64,000 bases of DNA from Plantago ovata (lineage: Eukaryota; Streptophyta; Magnoliopsida; Lamiales; Plantaginaceae), in the NCBI GenBank assembly GCA_028274465.1, contig CM051456.1:98733050-98797049 (forward strand). The letters run 5' to 3'. This document shows positions 46,722 through 59,052 of the stretch, piece by piece (the stretch's first letter is position 1; the number at the start of each line of letters is the position of its first letter). The position numbers were made by a program, and so were the translations under genes. The notes below the pieces were generated by a model. That model was given only the letters and a program-made list of their open reading frames with translations, was not told where the DNA came from and did not search any database.

Positions 46722-48756
46722 TGATAGTGTATATGTCATAGAGACAGCCTTTATTAAGGGCATATATGTACTATTTCACAGGTCAACGTAATATAATATA
46801 TATTTGTTTATTCTTGTTTATGATTACTTGCATATTTATATTACACCAGGCATACAACATGTCATATCTTTATTTGGTTTGTCTGTATTGATATCAAACA
46901 TGTCCCCTGTGGATAGATGACTGGTCACATAGCTAGTGGGAACTATGCGAATTATCATCTATCCCAAATTCTCCCTAGTCGAAGTTCATCTCGGATGTAG
47001 GGGTCTGAATGAAGCAATTGAGACTAGTATGCGTGGAGGTTATACTTGTTAGAGCGAGTGTGAGTCGATCCACGACCACGGAACGGATTGTTCGACAATC
47101 CATGATGTTCCCATAACTGCGCATAGTTGTTCGATGAGGAATACCGAACAATGAAAGAACCCACCAGATGCTCCCATCGATGTGTACTCTACACAAAAGT
47201 GTCTATGGGAACCGGAAGTTGTTGAAGTGATGTCATTCGTCCTTTGGACTCTCAGGACTTTATCATCACATTTGTTGCCCCATGTCTTTGGTGACCACGC
47301 TGATGTCAACTCTGAATAAGCAGCTGACCAAAAGCTCGATCTGGGATTATGGTTACATACAAATGCGGATGATAAGTGTTCCTGTGAGGATTCATCTCTC
47401 ACATGTAGCATTGGAGAGTACTGCTCATAGTCGTTCATAGTTGTGATTGGTTAAACCGCTGGCCAGCGTACAGATATTATTATGATAGTCATAATAGATA
47501 TCGAATTCACCAAGCAACTGACTGAAGGCGCATGTGGATGTTTTATTGGGATAGATGCATTCGAGTCAGTCAGATGAAGGGACATTACCATCGCCGCATT
47601 GAGTGCAACATGCTTCTACAACGAAAGGGTAGCTTTGAGAAACCTCTCAAATGTCCTCATGTATTAATATTGCAAATGGAACCGTCTAGGAATTCCATGT
47701 TGCCAAGTGAAGTCACTAGCTTAATACAGTGAGGCCCTATGGGTCACACTATGTGGTGATTCAGCTTATCCGTATAACCATGAAGATGGAATTATGATTA
47801 ATTTAGAATTAATTGTAATTGTTGAATTATAATTGATTTAGAATTAATTATTATTATTTGTGGCTCAATTATAATTTAGAATTATTAATTGAATTGGTTG
47901 ATTAATTGTATTTTATATAAATACAATTAAATATTATATTTTAGAAATATAATAGAGATTTGAATTGAAAGGATATATTAATTAAGAATTAATCTATGCA
48001 CATGGGCAAATCTAATTAGAGTTAGAATTGCCTAAGACTTATACCTTCCCTTATAGGAGGCTCGGCCGATGCAGTGTATGGGGAAGGAGTTCGACTCCTT
48101 TCTCCATTAGAAGTTAAGGGATAAATTTCTAATTGAGTTTAATTTAATTAGGAATGACCAAGACTTAAATTGGTTTCCTTGTGCAATAAGAACTTGAATT
48201 CTTATTCCTTTTAGAAGTCTAAAAGAATGTTCTTTAGACTTCTATTGACTACTATATAAGTAGATCATTAGAGAGATTTTTTCAGTATCAGTTTTAATAG
48301 ACTATTCTTAGACTATTATTCTATTCTTCTTAGAGAAAATAAAAGCTCTCCCCTCTCCTCTATTAACCGCCGCCACCGCCGTTTGCCGCCACCATCTTCT
48401 TGGTCAACTTAGTTTGACTCGAGAATATCCTAGCATTCTCTCGATAAGCTGTTCATCCGTGGATACCAAGGTTGAGGTTTAAGGAGCTGGAAACTAACTT
48501 TTATTGTCTTGCACATAATCAAAGTATTGCTGATATCTTCGACTTCAACGAAGGAGAAGATACACCGGACTATTACGAGGATCACATCGATTGGCATATC
48601 GATTCTATTCCTATTCTAGCTTTTGGAGTATTGTAAGTCTTCTAACTGTTGTGTATCAATATACGTTATATGCATGATCAATTAGTATGCATGTTAAGAA
48701 AATTTTGAAATTCCGCTGCACATCCCTAGGGGTAATTCTGACCTTATTTTCTTACA
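46722..48756 (+). repeat. 3' LTR of the deleted copia
   Basis: 2035 bp, TG to CA. It includes CCGCCGCCACCGCC (48367), and its reverse complement matches the solitary LTR at 35845-38415. Confidence 0.9.
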
Positions 48757-49494
48757 CAATACTCAAGAAAATCAAAAAGCAAAAGCATCAACAGTTCGGA
48801 ACACACAAGTCCAGTAAGATCCGGCCAACGCCGGCACAACTTCAGGCGAGAAAGAAAGAGCCCAACAACCCACATTGATTAACATACGAGAAATGTAAAG
48901 CTTTTGCAGAGAACTTACTTGGATAGTAGAGGAACAAGGCCTAGAAACGTGAAATTGACCGAAAATATTCGAACACGCCGAAAAATCTACGATCTGGCTG
49001 TTAAAAAGAGGCTCTTCGAACCAGATATGGGATCGAGCAGTACGTTCGACGGTCACCGGAAAATGGTCCTCGCTCTCTCTATTTGCTCTGAGTAAAAGTT
49101 TGGCGAAAAGTGTGGAATGAATTGGCCTTGGCATATTTATAGAAGGGTATCTCGGGAAAACGAACCGTCATTTGCCCTCGCTCCATCCAGGTCGTACACG
49201 TGTCCACTGTGGACGGTCCTGATCACAGCCGCCTGGCGAATTGACATAACTACCCTCGACGCCCGCGAATCGACCCACTTTGTCAGTGGAGCGTGAATTA
49301 CCTAGACATACTAGGTAATTCGCGGAGCGAGGAGCATCCCACAGTTACCACAAAGTGAACTTGGATTGAGGAAGACACACATGGTCGGCTTCTCGCTCCC
49401 AGCTTATTTTTCAAAAAGAAAAGGGGCGGAGGAAATTGCGCAAAATTTCAAGGCAACAAAAGGTCCGAGGAGCTTGATGAACGAGATTGTCAGA
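48757..49494. other. Unassigned sequence with a strong hairpin
   Basis: GC content is higher than in the neighbours. A minus-strand frame (48772-49134) has no recognised domain. GAATTACCTAG (49295-49305) and CTAGGTAATTC (49311-49321) form a perfect 11-bp hairpin with a 5-nt loop. Confidence 0.5.
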
Positions 49495-50457
49495 CTCAAA
49501 TAATCAAATAAATTTGTTTTAAGCCAGAGGCAACTCACAACTACAACAAAAACGGAAACACGTAGTGTAGAAGAAGATGATCTCGAGTGTCGATCTCTAT
49601 GGACTAAACTAGCTTAAACTACTATAACTAATAAATAAATTCAGAAAACAGACTTGGCTTAGATTTTCTTAACAATAAACGATGGAAGCTAGTGATAGTA
49701 TGATCATTCTAAGCATCGGGTTCTAACTATGCATGAAAGTGCAATACGTACTGCTTTAAAAGTAATTCGAACTGATCTTGCTACGGGAATTGTTTACACC
49801 GTATCAGGCAACTCTCTATTCAGAGAGGATACTGCCGCAAGGTTTCCACCCAATACGCTTGATCAGAACAAACACCAAAAGTTAGATTTATGACATGTAT
49901 TTTGAAAGCTTCCTATCAATACTAATACTTGGCTAAGGTTGTCAGGCTTAGTTCAAGCAGTACTTGAAAATCGTAATACTGAAATCAATGATCTTGAATT
50001 GTCCTAGTGTTTCTAACACTTTTCTACGAAGATAGTTGGCTTAGTCGGATCAAAGAATTGAATAAAACAATAAATCAAGTAAAAGATTCATAAACTCAAT
50101 CATGCATAATTATGAACCCTAGCTATGAATTCACATACTATCACCAACTATAGATTTAGCTACTCATATCAATTATGCAATCAACAATCATAATCAGAGC
50201 AATAATCAATGAAAACATGTTGAATTGAAAGATAAAATAGCAGAAATCGTGAGATACAAATTTACCACCAAAGGTTGTCAATCTCCGGTGAATTGCTTAA
50301 ACTCACAAGCAAGGTGAGATGAATTGGTGTCCGAATCTCTACGCTATGCTCCAAAATCGATAAGAAAAGTTGTCTCTAAGTCAAGAATACCCAAAACAAA
50401 CTCTAGGGTTTTGGTCTCCCAAATTATGAAGGTGTTCTACGAAAAAACACAGATAGG

Positions 50458-50592
<135 letters not shown>

Positions 50593-50605
50593 TTCTGCCG
50601 CAACG

Positions 50606-50646
50606 CCGGGCGGTTCGCCCGGGGTGAGAGGCGAACCGCCTCTCAC
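50606..50646. repeat. Two adjacent GC-rich hairpins
   Basis: CCGGGCG-GTT-CGCCCGG (50606-50622) and GTGAGAGGC-GAACC-GCCTCTCAC (50624-50646), both perfect. The core GCGGTTCGCC recurs in the hairpins at 63.1 kb. Confidence 0.85.
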
Positions 50647-51987
50647 GGGCAGCAAGTTCCTTCTAAGTTCGAACAGAGATGTCGGGCGCGTCCGAACTCG
50701 GATTGGCACGTAAGACCCACCGTTGGATAGCTCTTTGAGTTAGCTACGCGTAGGTTGTAACCTCATACCAATCCAATATCGTATGAAATACTGGTGCCCA
50801 AAATACTAAGACTATGCAAATGGAACTTCCGGATCTCACTTCAAAGGCTCCAAAATCTTCATCCGAACTCCGAATGAACTACCGTTTCCGCCTCATACAA
50901 GATATCTCGAATCTTTCATGTTCTCCTTGGCCTTGGGTATGGTTTTAAGCTCCGAACTTGGTCTTTTGGCATGGAAACACGTCCCGGTATTCCTTGACAC
51001 ACCACGGGTGATCGCGTTGCACCAAAACTTCAATGTTTCGCCATAATTCCTATCCAAAAGCACGATTTCACCTAAATCCTGAAAATAGCAAAGAAAAGGG
51101 AAACGTGACACTATTCTAACAAAATGCACTAAAATGCAAGCTAGAGGATAGCTAAATAGGTGAAAAAGAACCGAATGATAGTGTAAAAAACACTGTCATC
51201 AAACTCCCCAAATCGAACCTTTGCTTGTCCTCAAGCAACTAGCTAGTCTCTAATGCAAAAATTAATGCAACACAGAAAGAGGAGTCTCATGCCAAATAAG
51301 ATAAACTAATCTATTGTATCTACCAAATACTTATGAACAAAAACCATACAAATCATAACATGGAAATAGGTTGAAGAATGCCTCGATTGAACTTATACAC
51401 ATTCACATATGCACTTTGTTAAACCTGATAGTCTCTCGTAACATTCTCTACCTGGACCTGGTCAGTGACGACGGAATGAAACATGTTAGAATACAAATGG
51501 TTGCCCCGTACCTATGAAACTGAGGGCTTACTACTGTTCACCAAGTGAGACTTTCCCTCAGAGAGGTCGAACCAATACTGGTTCTCATCAAACGAAGGAG
51601 GGTTCCTTAATAGACAACACTCCCCTATTCTACCCAACTCTCAAAGCAAAGACTATTCACCACTTCCTGAATGGCAGGACGAGGGTGGTCTAGAACATAC
51701 CTTGGACTAGGTGACACGAAACAAAACATAGAATATACAACTCGATTACGAACTATTACAAAAGCTGAAAAACGAAACAATGCTTTGCTAACTGTTTTTT
51801 GGCTTGCTTGGACCCTTCTTTGCTTTTTTTGGGTCTTATTTTTTCCTTTTTTTTTCTTTTTTTCTTTTTCCAGATTTCTGGAAATTTCGATGTTTTTCTT
51901 TTTTTTTTTCTTTTTTTCTCTTTTTGTATATAGCCAGCAGTAGCACAATGAAAAGAAAATAACAATGACACTGCAACGACCTCCCCA

Positions 51988-52124
51988 AACCTATTCGAAA
52001 GAATAGGTTGGAGCACGAACTCACAAAAAAGAAGAAAAACAAACTTAACATGACTCAAAAATACGAAAAACAAGTCATAACAAAAGGTAACCCCCTCCCC
52101 AAACCTATTCGTTAGAATAGGTTT
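51988..52124. repeat. Duplicated hairpin after CTCCCCAAAC
   Basis: AACCTATTC-GAAA-GAATAGGTT (51988-52009) and AAACCTATTC-GTTA-GAATAGGTTT (52101-52124) are perfect stems that share arms but differ in the loop. Each follows the word CTCCCCAAACC. Confidence 0.85.
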
Positions 52125-52622
52125 AAAACAAAGGATCACACACACATCACACTACCTCCTTCCTAGGCATTTAGCAATCTCAAAAAGCAAGGTGAAGACT
52201 TGTTGCCTCTTAGGTACATAATTACACGGGAATACAACCAAAAGACTCTAACATGCAACCTTTTATAATAAGGTCTTCTTGTACCGCAGTAGAGAAAACA
52301 CCACATAATGATGTCGAGACTACCAAGCTTAACTAGTGCACATACGAATGTGACAAATCAATCGAGAAAAACCTCAAACTAATCCATAGAAATGCAATGC
52401 ATGGTCAATGGTCATAAATACTTAATCTATACAATAAAAAAGGTCAAAAAATTTGGCAATAAACTCCACACAAACAATATGCAAAACTATACTAAGGATG
52501 CATGCAAACTAAATCCTAAGAAAGCGGTAAACGTGCAAACAAAGGTAATCACGAACAAAGGTAATCACGAGTCAAAATGAGAAAAATAAGTTAAAACCAG
52601 CGATAACACCCCCCCCCCCCCA

Positions 52623-54580
52623 TGTTAGTAAAAGTGAGAAAATTTGCCTCTAAGGCTAAGCAGCGGAAGTTTAAAAATTTTAATCTAACTAAAACTGATA
52701 TGACTATACAGTTTATTGAACTGGAAGAAATCACTTACGTGTCCTCCAGTAGATAAGCAAATTGACCGGGTAGCTGTTCCTCAATCTCCAAACAGAGCCT
52801 TGCAATCTCCTCGTCCGGTTGGTTGATTTCTTCTTCGTCAGAGATGAAATCTTCTTCAATGGAATCTCCAAGATTGTTCATCAACAGGTTCCTTGTATCC
52901 TTAGACCTCGGTATCCACGGGCAGTGTATCCACCAAGAACGCTAGGATGTTCTTCTGTGTTTTGAGCTTCTAAGAGAAAATTGTTTCTTTCTGACTGTCA
53001 GAGAGAATTTTCTACGTTGGAATAGAAATAGAAGACTTCTTTCTTTCTTTCTGATTTAGTCAGTAAGTTGGTTCAGAAAATCACGTAAGATTTTATCCAA
53101 GTAAATCTTACTGATTAGAAGACTCCAAAAGTCATCAACTAACCAACTAAGAGATAATAATTAATTATCTCAGTCAAAGATAAAAGAAAAAACAAAAGAA
53201 GAAAATAAGGAGAGAGAGAGAAGCACGTGGGGCAGCTTCCAGCTGCCCCAATTCGTTTCACCTGGCGCGTGCAGTGCACGCGCCAGGGCTCACTCGCCTG
53301 GCGCGTGCACTGCACGCGCCAGGCTTGGTGATCAGCTGGGCCGGTTGGCCCAGCTGATTGCTATGCTCTCTTCTCCTTATTGGGCTTTGCTCAAATCCCG
53401 CCCAAGTGCACAGTCTTCAATTAATTAATTAAATCCAATTCAATTCAATTAATTATATATTCTAAAATATATTCCACACATAATAAATTAATATTAATCC
53501 AATTAATAATAACTCTATTATATTTATGTATAATAATTTAATATTAATCTAATTAATATTTAATCCAATATACATAGCTCATTTGTAGAAACACCACCTT
53601 GAAGTGTGACCCATAGGGTCTTGCATATTAAGCAATGATCTAATTAAGGTCATAATAAATTCCTAGACAATTTATCAGACAATATTAATATGCAAGGAAC
53701 GTTTGTGAGGAAAACAAACCACCTGTAGTGTAGGGTACTTTGATGATACGGTCCCTTCATTCACGAATACTCGAACAAGTCTAGAATATGGTTATGTGTC
53801 TATTCTAATAACTTCATTCATGGTCTCTCAATCTCATTAGTCGATCTATGAACTATGTCCAAACACCATTTTGACATATTCACTTACGGTGGCCACCGGT
53901 TTTATGATCGCACTAAATATGAGAAGTGAGTATTCTCTCCTTGTATCTATTACGGAGGAATGAATCCTTTCTTGGCCCAATCACTCACACCATATGCTTC
54001 CTAATGTACCCAACACATGCCGTATCTACCCTACTTTAAGAGTGCAAGCGTTGCGCATGGTCAAAGTACATTATTTCACATATGATGTAGTATTGGCCTC
54101 AAGTCTAAGGACTACTAACATCACCCTACACACCGGTACTACCATAGACACTCAAATAGCTTTACCAAATGGTTTCTCGGTTGGGTATGCCAACACTCTC
54201 CAAAGTGTTCATATGTTCATTATGAATAACCAAGTTCATTCGTAGCAGTGAGACCTACTACATCCTCGAAGGATCTAATGCAACATATGCTAGCTTCAAT
54301 CGCATCATTGATATCCCGTATTTCAATGACCTTCAGCTAGTGGCTTATTTTAGGACTTAATTATTGACACACAAGCTCCCACTAACTTGGTGATTACCTT
54401 AAGTCCTTGGGAACATTTTATCGAATAATTCAAACACCCAAATAATGTATTCATAAAATGTAATGCCAATTGTATTTAATAATGTATAGATAAATGAACA
54501 TAAATAAATAACAATAACTGAATGTAATCAAGTACATATCGTCCCTATCGTAGGTTGTCTCTAGGACATATATACTTTCA
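52623..54580 (-). repeat. 3' LTR of the young copia
   Basis: 1958 bp. Visible differences from the other LTR lie near 52710, 53627, 53769 and 54046. The short frame at 53994-54245, repeated at 62327-62578, is LTR sequence. Confidence 0.96.
53228..53358. repeat. Four consecutive GC-rich palindromes in the 3' LTR
   Basis: 53228-53250: TGGGGCAGCT and AGCTGCCCCA arms around TTCC-like centre bases. 53261-53287: CCTGGCGCGTGCA, one base, then its exact complement arm. 53297-53323: the same 27 bp in reverse complement. 53331-53358: ATCAGCTGGGCC-GGTT-GGCCCAGCTGAT. All are perfect or nearly so. Confidence 0.95.
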
Positions 54581-54594
54581 ATCTCCCACTTGGC

Positions 54595-57500
54595 CTAGAG
54601 CCAATCACCTACGTGTCTAACACCTATGTTGTTGAAATGTCTAACATGTTTGTCAATGTTCAACACCTTGGTGAAAGGATCTGCCACATTTTCCTCAGTG
54701 GAAACTCGTTCTATAGATACTTCCCCTCTAGCTATCATCTCTCTAATTAGATGATACTTCCTAGGTACATGCTTATTCTTGTTAGTGGATCTTGGTTCCT
54801 TTGCTTGTGCAACAGCGCCTTCGTTGTCGCAGTAGACCGTTATAGGACTACTATTAGGAACTACCCCTAGTTCCTTTAGGAATTCTGAAATCCAGACAGC
54901 CTCCTTTGAGGCTTCTGCAGCAGCAATGTACTCGGATTCGGTCGTAGAATCAGCCAAGGTGGATTGCTTTGAACTCTTCCAAGTGACGGCTCCACCATTG
55001 AGTGTAAACACATACCCAGTTTGTGATTTGTAGTCGTCTGGGTCCGATTGAAAACCGGCATCGACATAACCACTCATTCGCAACTCTTGTTGTCCACCAT
55101 ATACCAGAAAGGAATCTTTAGTTCTTCTAAGATACTTAAGAATTGCTTTCACAGCTGTCCAGTGTTTCATACCTGGATTCTGTTGGTGTCGACAAGTACA
55201 GCTAAGCGCATATGCCACATCTGGCCTTGTACAATTCATGGCATACATGATAGATCCAATAGCTGACGCATATGGGATTCTTTTCATGTGTTCGATTTCC
55301 TCATCTGTAGAAGGACTATCCTTCGAAGTGAGAGCAACGCCATGTCTAGCTGGTAAGAAACCTTTATTGGATCTATCCATATTAAAGCGTTTCACTATTT
55401 TGTCGACATATGTGGACTGTGACAACCCTAACAATCTTCGGGATCTATCCCTATGGATTTTGATTCCAAGAATGTAACTGGCTTCACCTAAGTCTTTCAT
55501 CGAGAAAGTCTTAGATAACCACTCCTTTGTGGATCGTAACATTTGGACATTGTTTCCCATGATTAATATGTCATCAACATATATAACCATGAAAACAATT
55601 CCAGCATCGCTGCGTTTAACATAAACGCATGGATCTTCCGCACATCTGATGTAGTCAAACGATTTGACTGCCTCATCAAAGCGAATATTCCAACTCCTTG
55701 AGGCTTGCTTTAGTCCATAAATGGATCTCTTTAGCTTGCAAACTAATTTGGGATTTGACTTAGATGTAAAGCCTTCAGGTTGTATCATATACACCTCTTC
55801 CTCGAGATTTCCGTTAAGGAAAGCAGTTTTCACATCCATTTGCCAAATCTCATAATCATAGTATGCTGCTATAGCAAGTAAAATTCGAATAGACTTAAGC
55901 TTGGCTACTGGTGAAAAGGTTTCGTCATAATCGATACCATATCGTTGACTATAACCTTTCGCCACCAGCCGAGCCTTGTATGTTTGTATGTTGCCATCAG
56001 CATCTGTTTTCCTCTTGAAAACCCATTTGCATCCGATAGGTCTAACCCCTTCTGGTGCATCAACCAAGTCCCATACTTGATTCTCATACATTGAGTCTAT
56101 TTCGGATTTCATGGCTTCTTGCCACCTTCTTGAATCAATGTCCAACATTGCTTCTTTGTAAGTCTTAGGGTCATCTTTGTGAGATAAATCAAGTTCAAAC
56201 TTGTCATCCTCCCAGAGTAAACTTATCTTCTTGGAAGCTCTCACTTCTAACCTTTTAGACCGACGGAGTGCGGGTTTGTTTGGTTGTGCTGGCTGTATAT
56301 TCTGATTGTGAGATGGTTCAACTTGTTCAATTTGTTGAACAGTTGAAGGCGGGTCAGATGCAACAGTTGCACGTGGTTCAGGTGCAACGGTTGCAACTGT
56401 ATCCTGGGGAGTTAATTCTGACATGACCTGTTGAACCGTTCCAGTCGGTTCAGTCAATGTCGGCTCGGTAGGGGCATTTTGGGAATTAGTCAAATTTCCT
56501 AAAATGCTCCCACTGGCTGGCAGATATCTTCCCAGAGATGTGCTCGAGCCATAAGATCCTCCTTGAGCTCCCACTGAATCATTGTCATAACTATTTGACA
56601 ATTCATTAACCTCAATGTTATTTTCTTGTTCTTGAATTTCCTCGAGTTCTATCTCATTTCTACTATGTTGCTTGAAGACATAATCATCTTCCAGAAAGGC
56701 AGCCTGTCTGGAAACAATGATGTTATGTTCCTCAGGCAGATAGAAGTAGTAACCCTTGGTTTCCTTAGGATATCCAATAAAATAACATTTCTCACTTCTG
56801 GGTTCCAGTTTCCCTGCGAGCATTATTTTCACATATGCTGGACAACCCCAGGCATGCATATGTGAAAGACTTGGCTTCTTGCCATACCATAACTCATATG
56901 GTGTTTTCTCGACTGATTTGGATGAAACCCTATTCAGAATATATATTGAGTCTAGTAACGTGTATCCCCATAAGAAGATTGGAAGAGTTGTGAAATTCAT
57001 CATGGATCTTACCATGTCTAACAAAGTTCGATTTCTCCTCTCAGAAACACCATTCATTTGTGGTGTACCTGGTGGAGTCCATTGTGATTGAATTCCATTA
57101 AGCTTTAAGTAATCCAAGAATTCCTTACTTAAGTATTCTCCTCCTCGATCTGATCGAAGAGTCTTAATACTTCTTTCAAGTTGTTTCTCTACTTCAACCT
57201 TATATTCTTTGAATTTCTCAAAAGCTTCAGATTTGTGTTTCATAAGATACACATAGCCAAATCTAGAGAAATCATCGGTAAAGGTTATGAAGTAAGAATA
57301 CCCACCCCTAGCTTGAGTTTTAAAAGGTCCACACACATCAGAGTGAACTAACTCAAGTACTTGTTTCGCACGAGTACCCTTTCCGGAAAAAGGTTTCTTG
57401 ATCATTTTTCCTTTAAGACATGATTCACAATTCCCATATGATTCAAAATCAAATGGTGCTAAATAGTCTAACTTTCTTAACCTTGCAATTCTTGTCTCAT

Positions 57501-58854
57501 TAATGTGACCAAGTCTACAATGCCACAAGTAAGTGATATTTCTTGAATTATCAAGCTTTGGTCGTTTGTTTTGTATATGAAATAAATTATGTCTACATTC
57601 AAGTAAGTACAAACCATTCATAAGAGGAGCATTTCCAACATCAATACCATTATGCGAAAAATAACAATTATTATTGGCAAAACGGAAGGAAAACCCTTCA
57701 TTGTCTAACATAGGAATGGAAATAATGTTTCTTACAATAGAAGGAACGAAATAACAATTATTCAGTTCTAAAACAAAACCCGAGGGTAAATTTAATCTAT
57801 AAGTTCCAACACGTAGGGCAGCAACGGACGATCCATTTCCTACGCGTAGATCAATTTCCCTTGGTCTAACCTGTCGGCTATCAATGAGCCCCTGCAAATT
57901 GTTACAAATGTGTGAGCCACAAGCAGTATCTAATACCCAACAATTCGAGTTTTGTGTAGACATATTTATCTCAATGACAAACATACCTTGATGGGAGCCA
58001 GATGCACCATGCGTGGTCACAACTCCATCAGCAATTGCCTTTGGGCAATCTCTCTTCCAGTGTCCTTTCTGCTTGCAGTAAAGACACGTATCCTTCTCCA
58101 TGTTCACCACCTTCTTCTGATTTCCAGCCTTACGCTTAAAAACCTTAGCCTTAGGTCCAATCTTTGGCTTCTTGGTTTGCTTAGTCTTACCCTTTGAGCC
58201 ATAGCCCTTAGGGTGAGCCTTCGCAGATGATCCAACCAACATAACAGACTTCTTCTTAGGTTGAGCCTGTTCATAGGTCTTAAGCATATTGTGGATTTCA
58301 GGAAGTGTAGCATCCTTGGCATTCATATTGTAATTCATGATGAATGTGGAATATGAATCCGGCAATGATTGAAGGATGATAATGACTGAAACACGGTTCT
58401 CAAATTTGATTCCAGCAGTTGCCAGTTTCTCAATGAGTCCAATCATCTTGAGCACGTGTTCAGATACATTTCCTCCTTCAGACATCCTCATTTTGAAGAT
58501 TTCTCTAAGAAGATCAAATTCAACACTCTTAGAAACAGTTCCAAAGAGGCTTTTGAGGTGCACGAGCATTTCATATGGCATCATGTTTTCATGTTGCCTT
58601 TGCAGCTCCATAGTCATTGCAGCTAGCATAACACACTGTGCATTAGCAGCATCATCTTTGTGCTTCTGGTGAGCAACTTTGTCAAACTTAGCAAGCTCAG
58701 CAGCAGCAGTAGGAGGAGTGGGGATTGGTTCGTCCAAGACGTACTCAATTTTCTCTTGCCTAAGCACCAAACGAATGTTACGGATCCAATCCATAAAGTT
58801 TGGACCAGTAAGAGTGCATTTCTCCAAGATCATTCTTATGGATAAATTGGCCAT
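54595..58854 (-). CDS. Ty1/copia gag-pol polyprotein, intact
   Basis: 1419 residues in one frame. Gag (1 to about 240) is followed by a CCHC knuckle CLYCKQKGHWKRDCP (about 255). The protease site is VLDTACGSHIC (about 305), with Ala where the usual DTG/DSG motif has Gly. The integrase has an HHCC finger (HCRLGH to CESCLKGK, about 440-480) and catalytic Asp (HSDVCGP), Asp (LRSDRGGEY) and Glu (VSERRNRT) at about 506, 568 and 601. A Ser/Pro/Thr-rich linker follows. The reverse transcriptase runs from [10 protein letters not shown] to the YVDD box (VIYVDDILIM, about 1090). RNase H has YVDAGF and STTESEYIAAAEASKEAVWI. The protease cuts the polyprotein, and reverse transcriptase, RNase H and integrase copy and insert the element. 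The gene lies just inside the 3' purine tract; the start is the first ATG of the frame. Confidence 0.96.
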   Translation of the reverse strand: MANLSIRMILEKCTLTGPNFMDWIRNIRLVLRQEKIEYVLDEPIPTPPTAAAELAKFDKVAHQKHKDDAANAQCVMLAAMTMELQRQHENMMPYEMLVHLKSLFGTVSKSVEFDLLREIFKMRMSEGGNVSEHVLKMIGLIEKLATAGIKFENRVSVIIILQSLPDSYSTFIMNYNMNAKDATLPEIHNMLKTYEQAQPKKKSVMLVGSSAKAHPKGYGSKGKTKQTKKPKIGPKAKVFKRKAGNQKKVVNMEKDTCLYCKQKGHWKRDCPKAIADGVVTTHGASGSHQGMFVIEINMSTQNSNCWVLDTACGSHICNNLQGLIDSRQVRPREIDLRVGNGSSVAALRVGTYRLNLPSGFVLELNNCYFVPSIVRNIISIPMLDNEGFSFRFANNNCYFSHNGIDVGNAPLMNGLYLLECRHNLFHIQNKRPKLDNSRNITYLWHCRLGHINETRIARLRKLDYLAPFDFESYGNCESCLKGKMIKKPFSGKGTRAKQVLELVHSDVCGPFKTQARGGYSYFITFTDDFSRFGYVYLMKHKSEAFEKFKEYKVEVEKQLERSIKTLRSDRGGEYLSKEFLDYLKLNGIQSQWTPPGTPQMNGVSERRNRTLLDMVRSMMNFTTLPIFLWGYTLLDSIYILNRVSSKSVEKTPYELWYGKKPSLSHMHAWGCPAYVKIMLAGKLEPRSEKCYFIGYPKETKGYYFYLPEEHNIIVSRQAAFLEDDYVFKQHSRNEIELEEIQEQENNIEVNELSNSYDNDSVGAQGGSYGSSTSLGRYLPASGSILGNLTNSQNAPTEPTLTEPTGTVQQVMSELTPQDTVATVAPEPRATVASDPPSTVQQIEQVEPSHNQNIQPAQPNKPALRRSKRLEVRASKKISLLWEDDKFELDLSHKDDPKTYKEAMLDIDSRRWQEAMKSEIDSMYENQVWDLVDAPEGVRPIGCKWVFKRKTDADGNIQTYKARLVAKGYSQRYGIDYDETFSPVAKLKSIRILLAIAAYYDYEIWQMDVKTAFLNGNLEEEVYMIQPEGFTSKSNPKLVCKLKRSIYGLKQASRSWNIRFDEAVKSFDYIRCAEDPCVYVKRSDAGIVFMVIYVDDILIMGNNVQMLRSTKEWLSKTFSMKDLGEASYILGIKIHRDRSRRLLGLSQSTYVDKIVKRFNMDRSNKGFLPARHGVALTSKDSPSTDEEIEHMKRIPYASAIGSIMYAMNCTRPDVAYALSCTCRHQQNPGMKHWTAVKAILKYLRRTKDSFLVYGGQQELRMSGYVDAGFQSDPDDYKSQTGYVFTLNGGAVTWKSSKQSTLADSTTESEYIAAAEASKEAVWISEFLKELGVVPNSSPITVYCDNEGAVAQAKEPRSTNKNKHVPRKYHLIREMIARGEVSIERVSTEENVADPFTKVLNIDKHVRHFNNIGVRHVGDWL

Positions 58855-59052
58855 CTTTTCAGACCTAGAGAAGTAAATAAATAAAACTGTAATTAAAACT
58901 CTAAAATTAATTTCTATGATTACAATCAGCGACTAAATAAACTAGGACTTTAGCTTTATTTAGTTCTCACTATTTTCACATACTCTTGACCCCTATAGAG
59001 AGTACGAACGATTATCTTATAATTGTTGTAGTGAGCCAAGATCCATGCTTGC

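Larger units (their letters stand above)
43061..48756 (+). mobile_element. Deleted Ty1/copia element
   Basis: The element starts TGATAGTGTATATG at 43061 and ends TTCTTACA at 48756, flanked by the 5-bp duplication CAATA (43056-43060 and 48757-48761). The 3' LTR is 46722-48756 and is preceded by the purine tract AAGTGGGAGC. The 5' LTR is cut near 43955 and joined straight to integrase sequence. One deletion of at least 1 kb of LTR plus leader, gag and protease explains this. Confidence 0.92.

Noticed and set aside
48772..49134. 120-residue minus-strand frame
   Set aside because: No domain, and overlapping plus-strand frames are equally long; kept only as unassigned sequence.
53994..54245. 83-residue frame, repeated exactly at 62327-62578
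   Set aside because: Both copies are the same part of the copia LTRs; duplication reflects the LTR pair and not a gene family.
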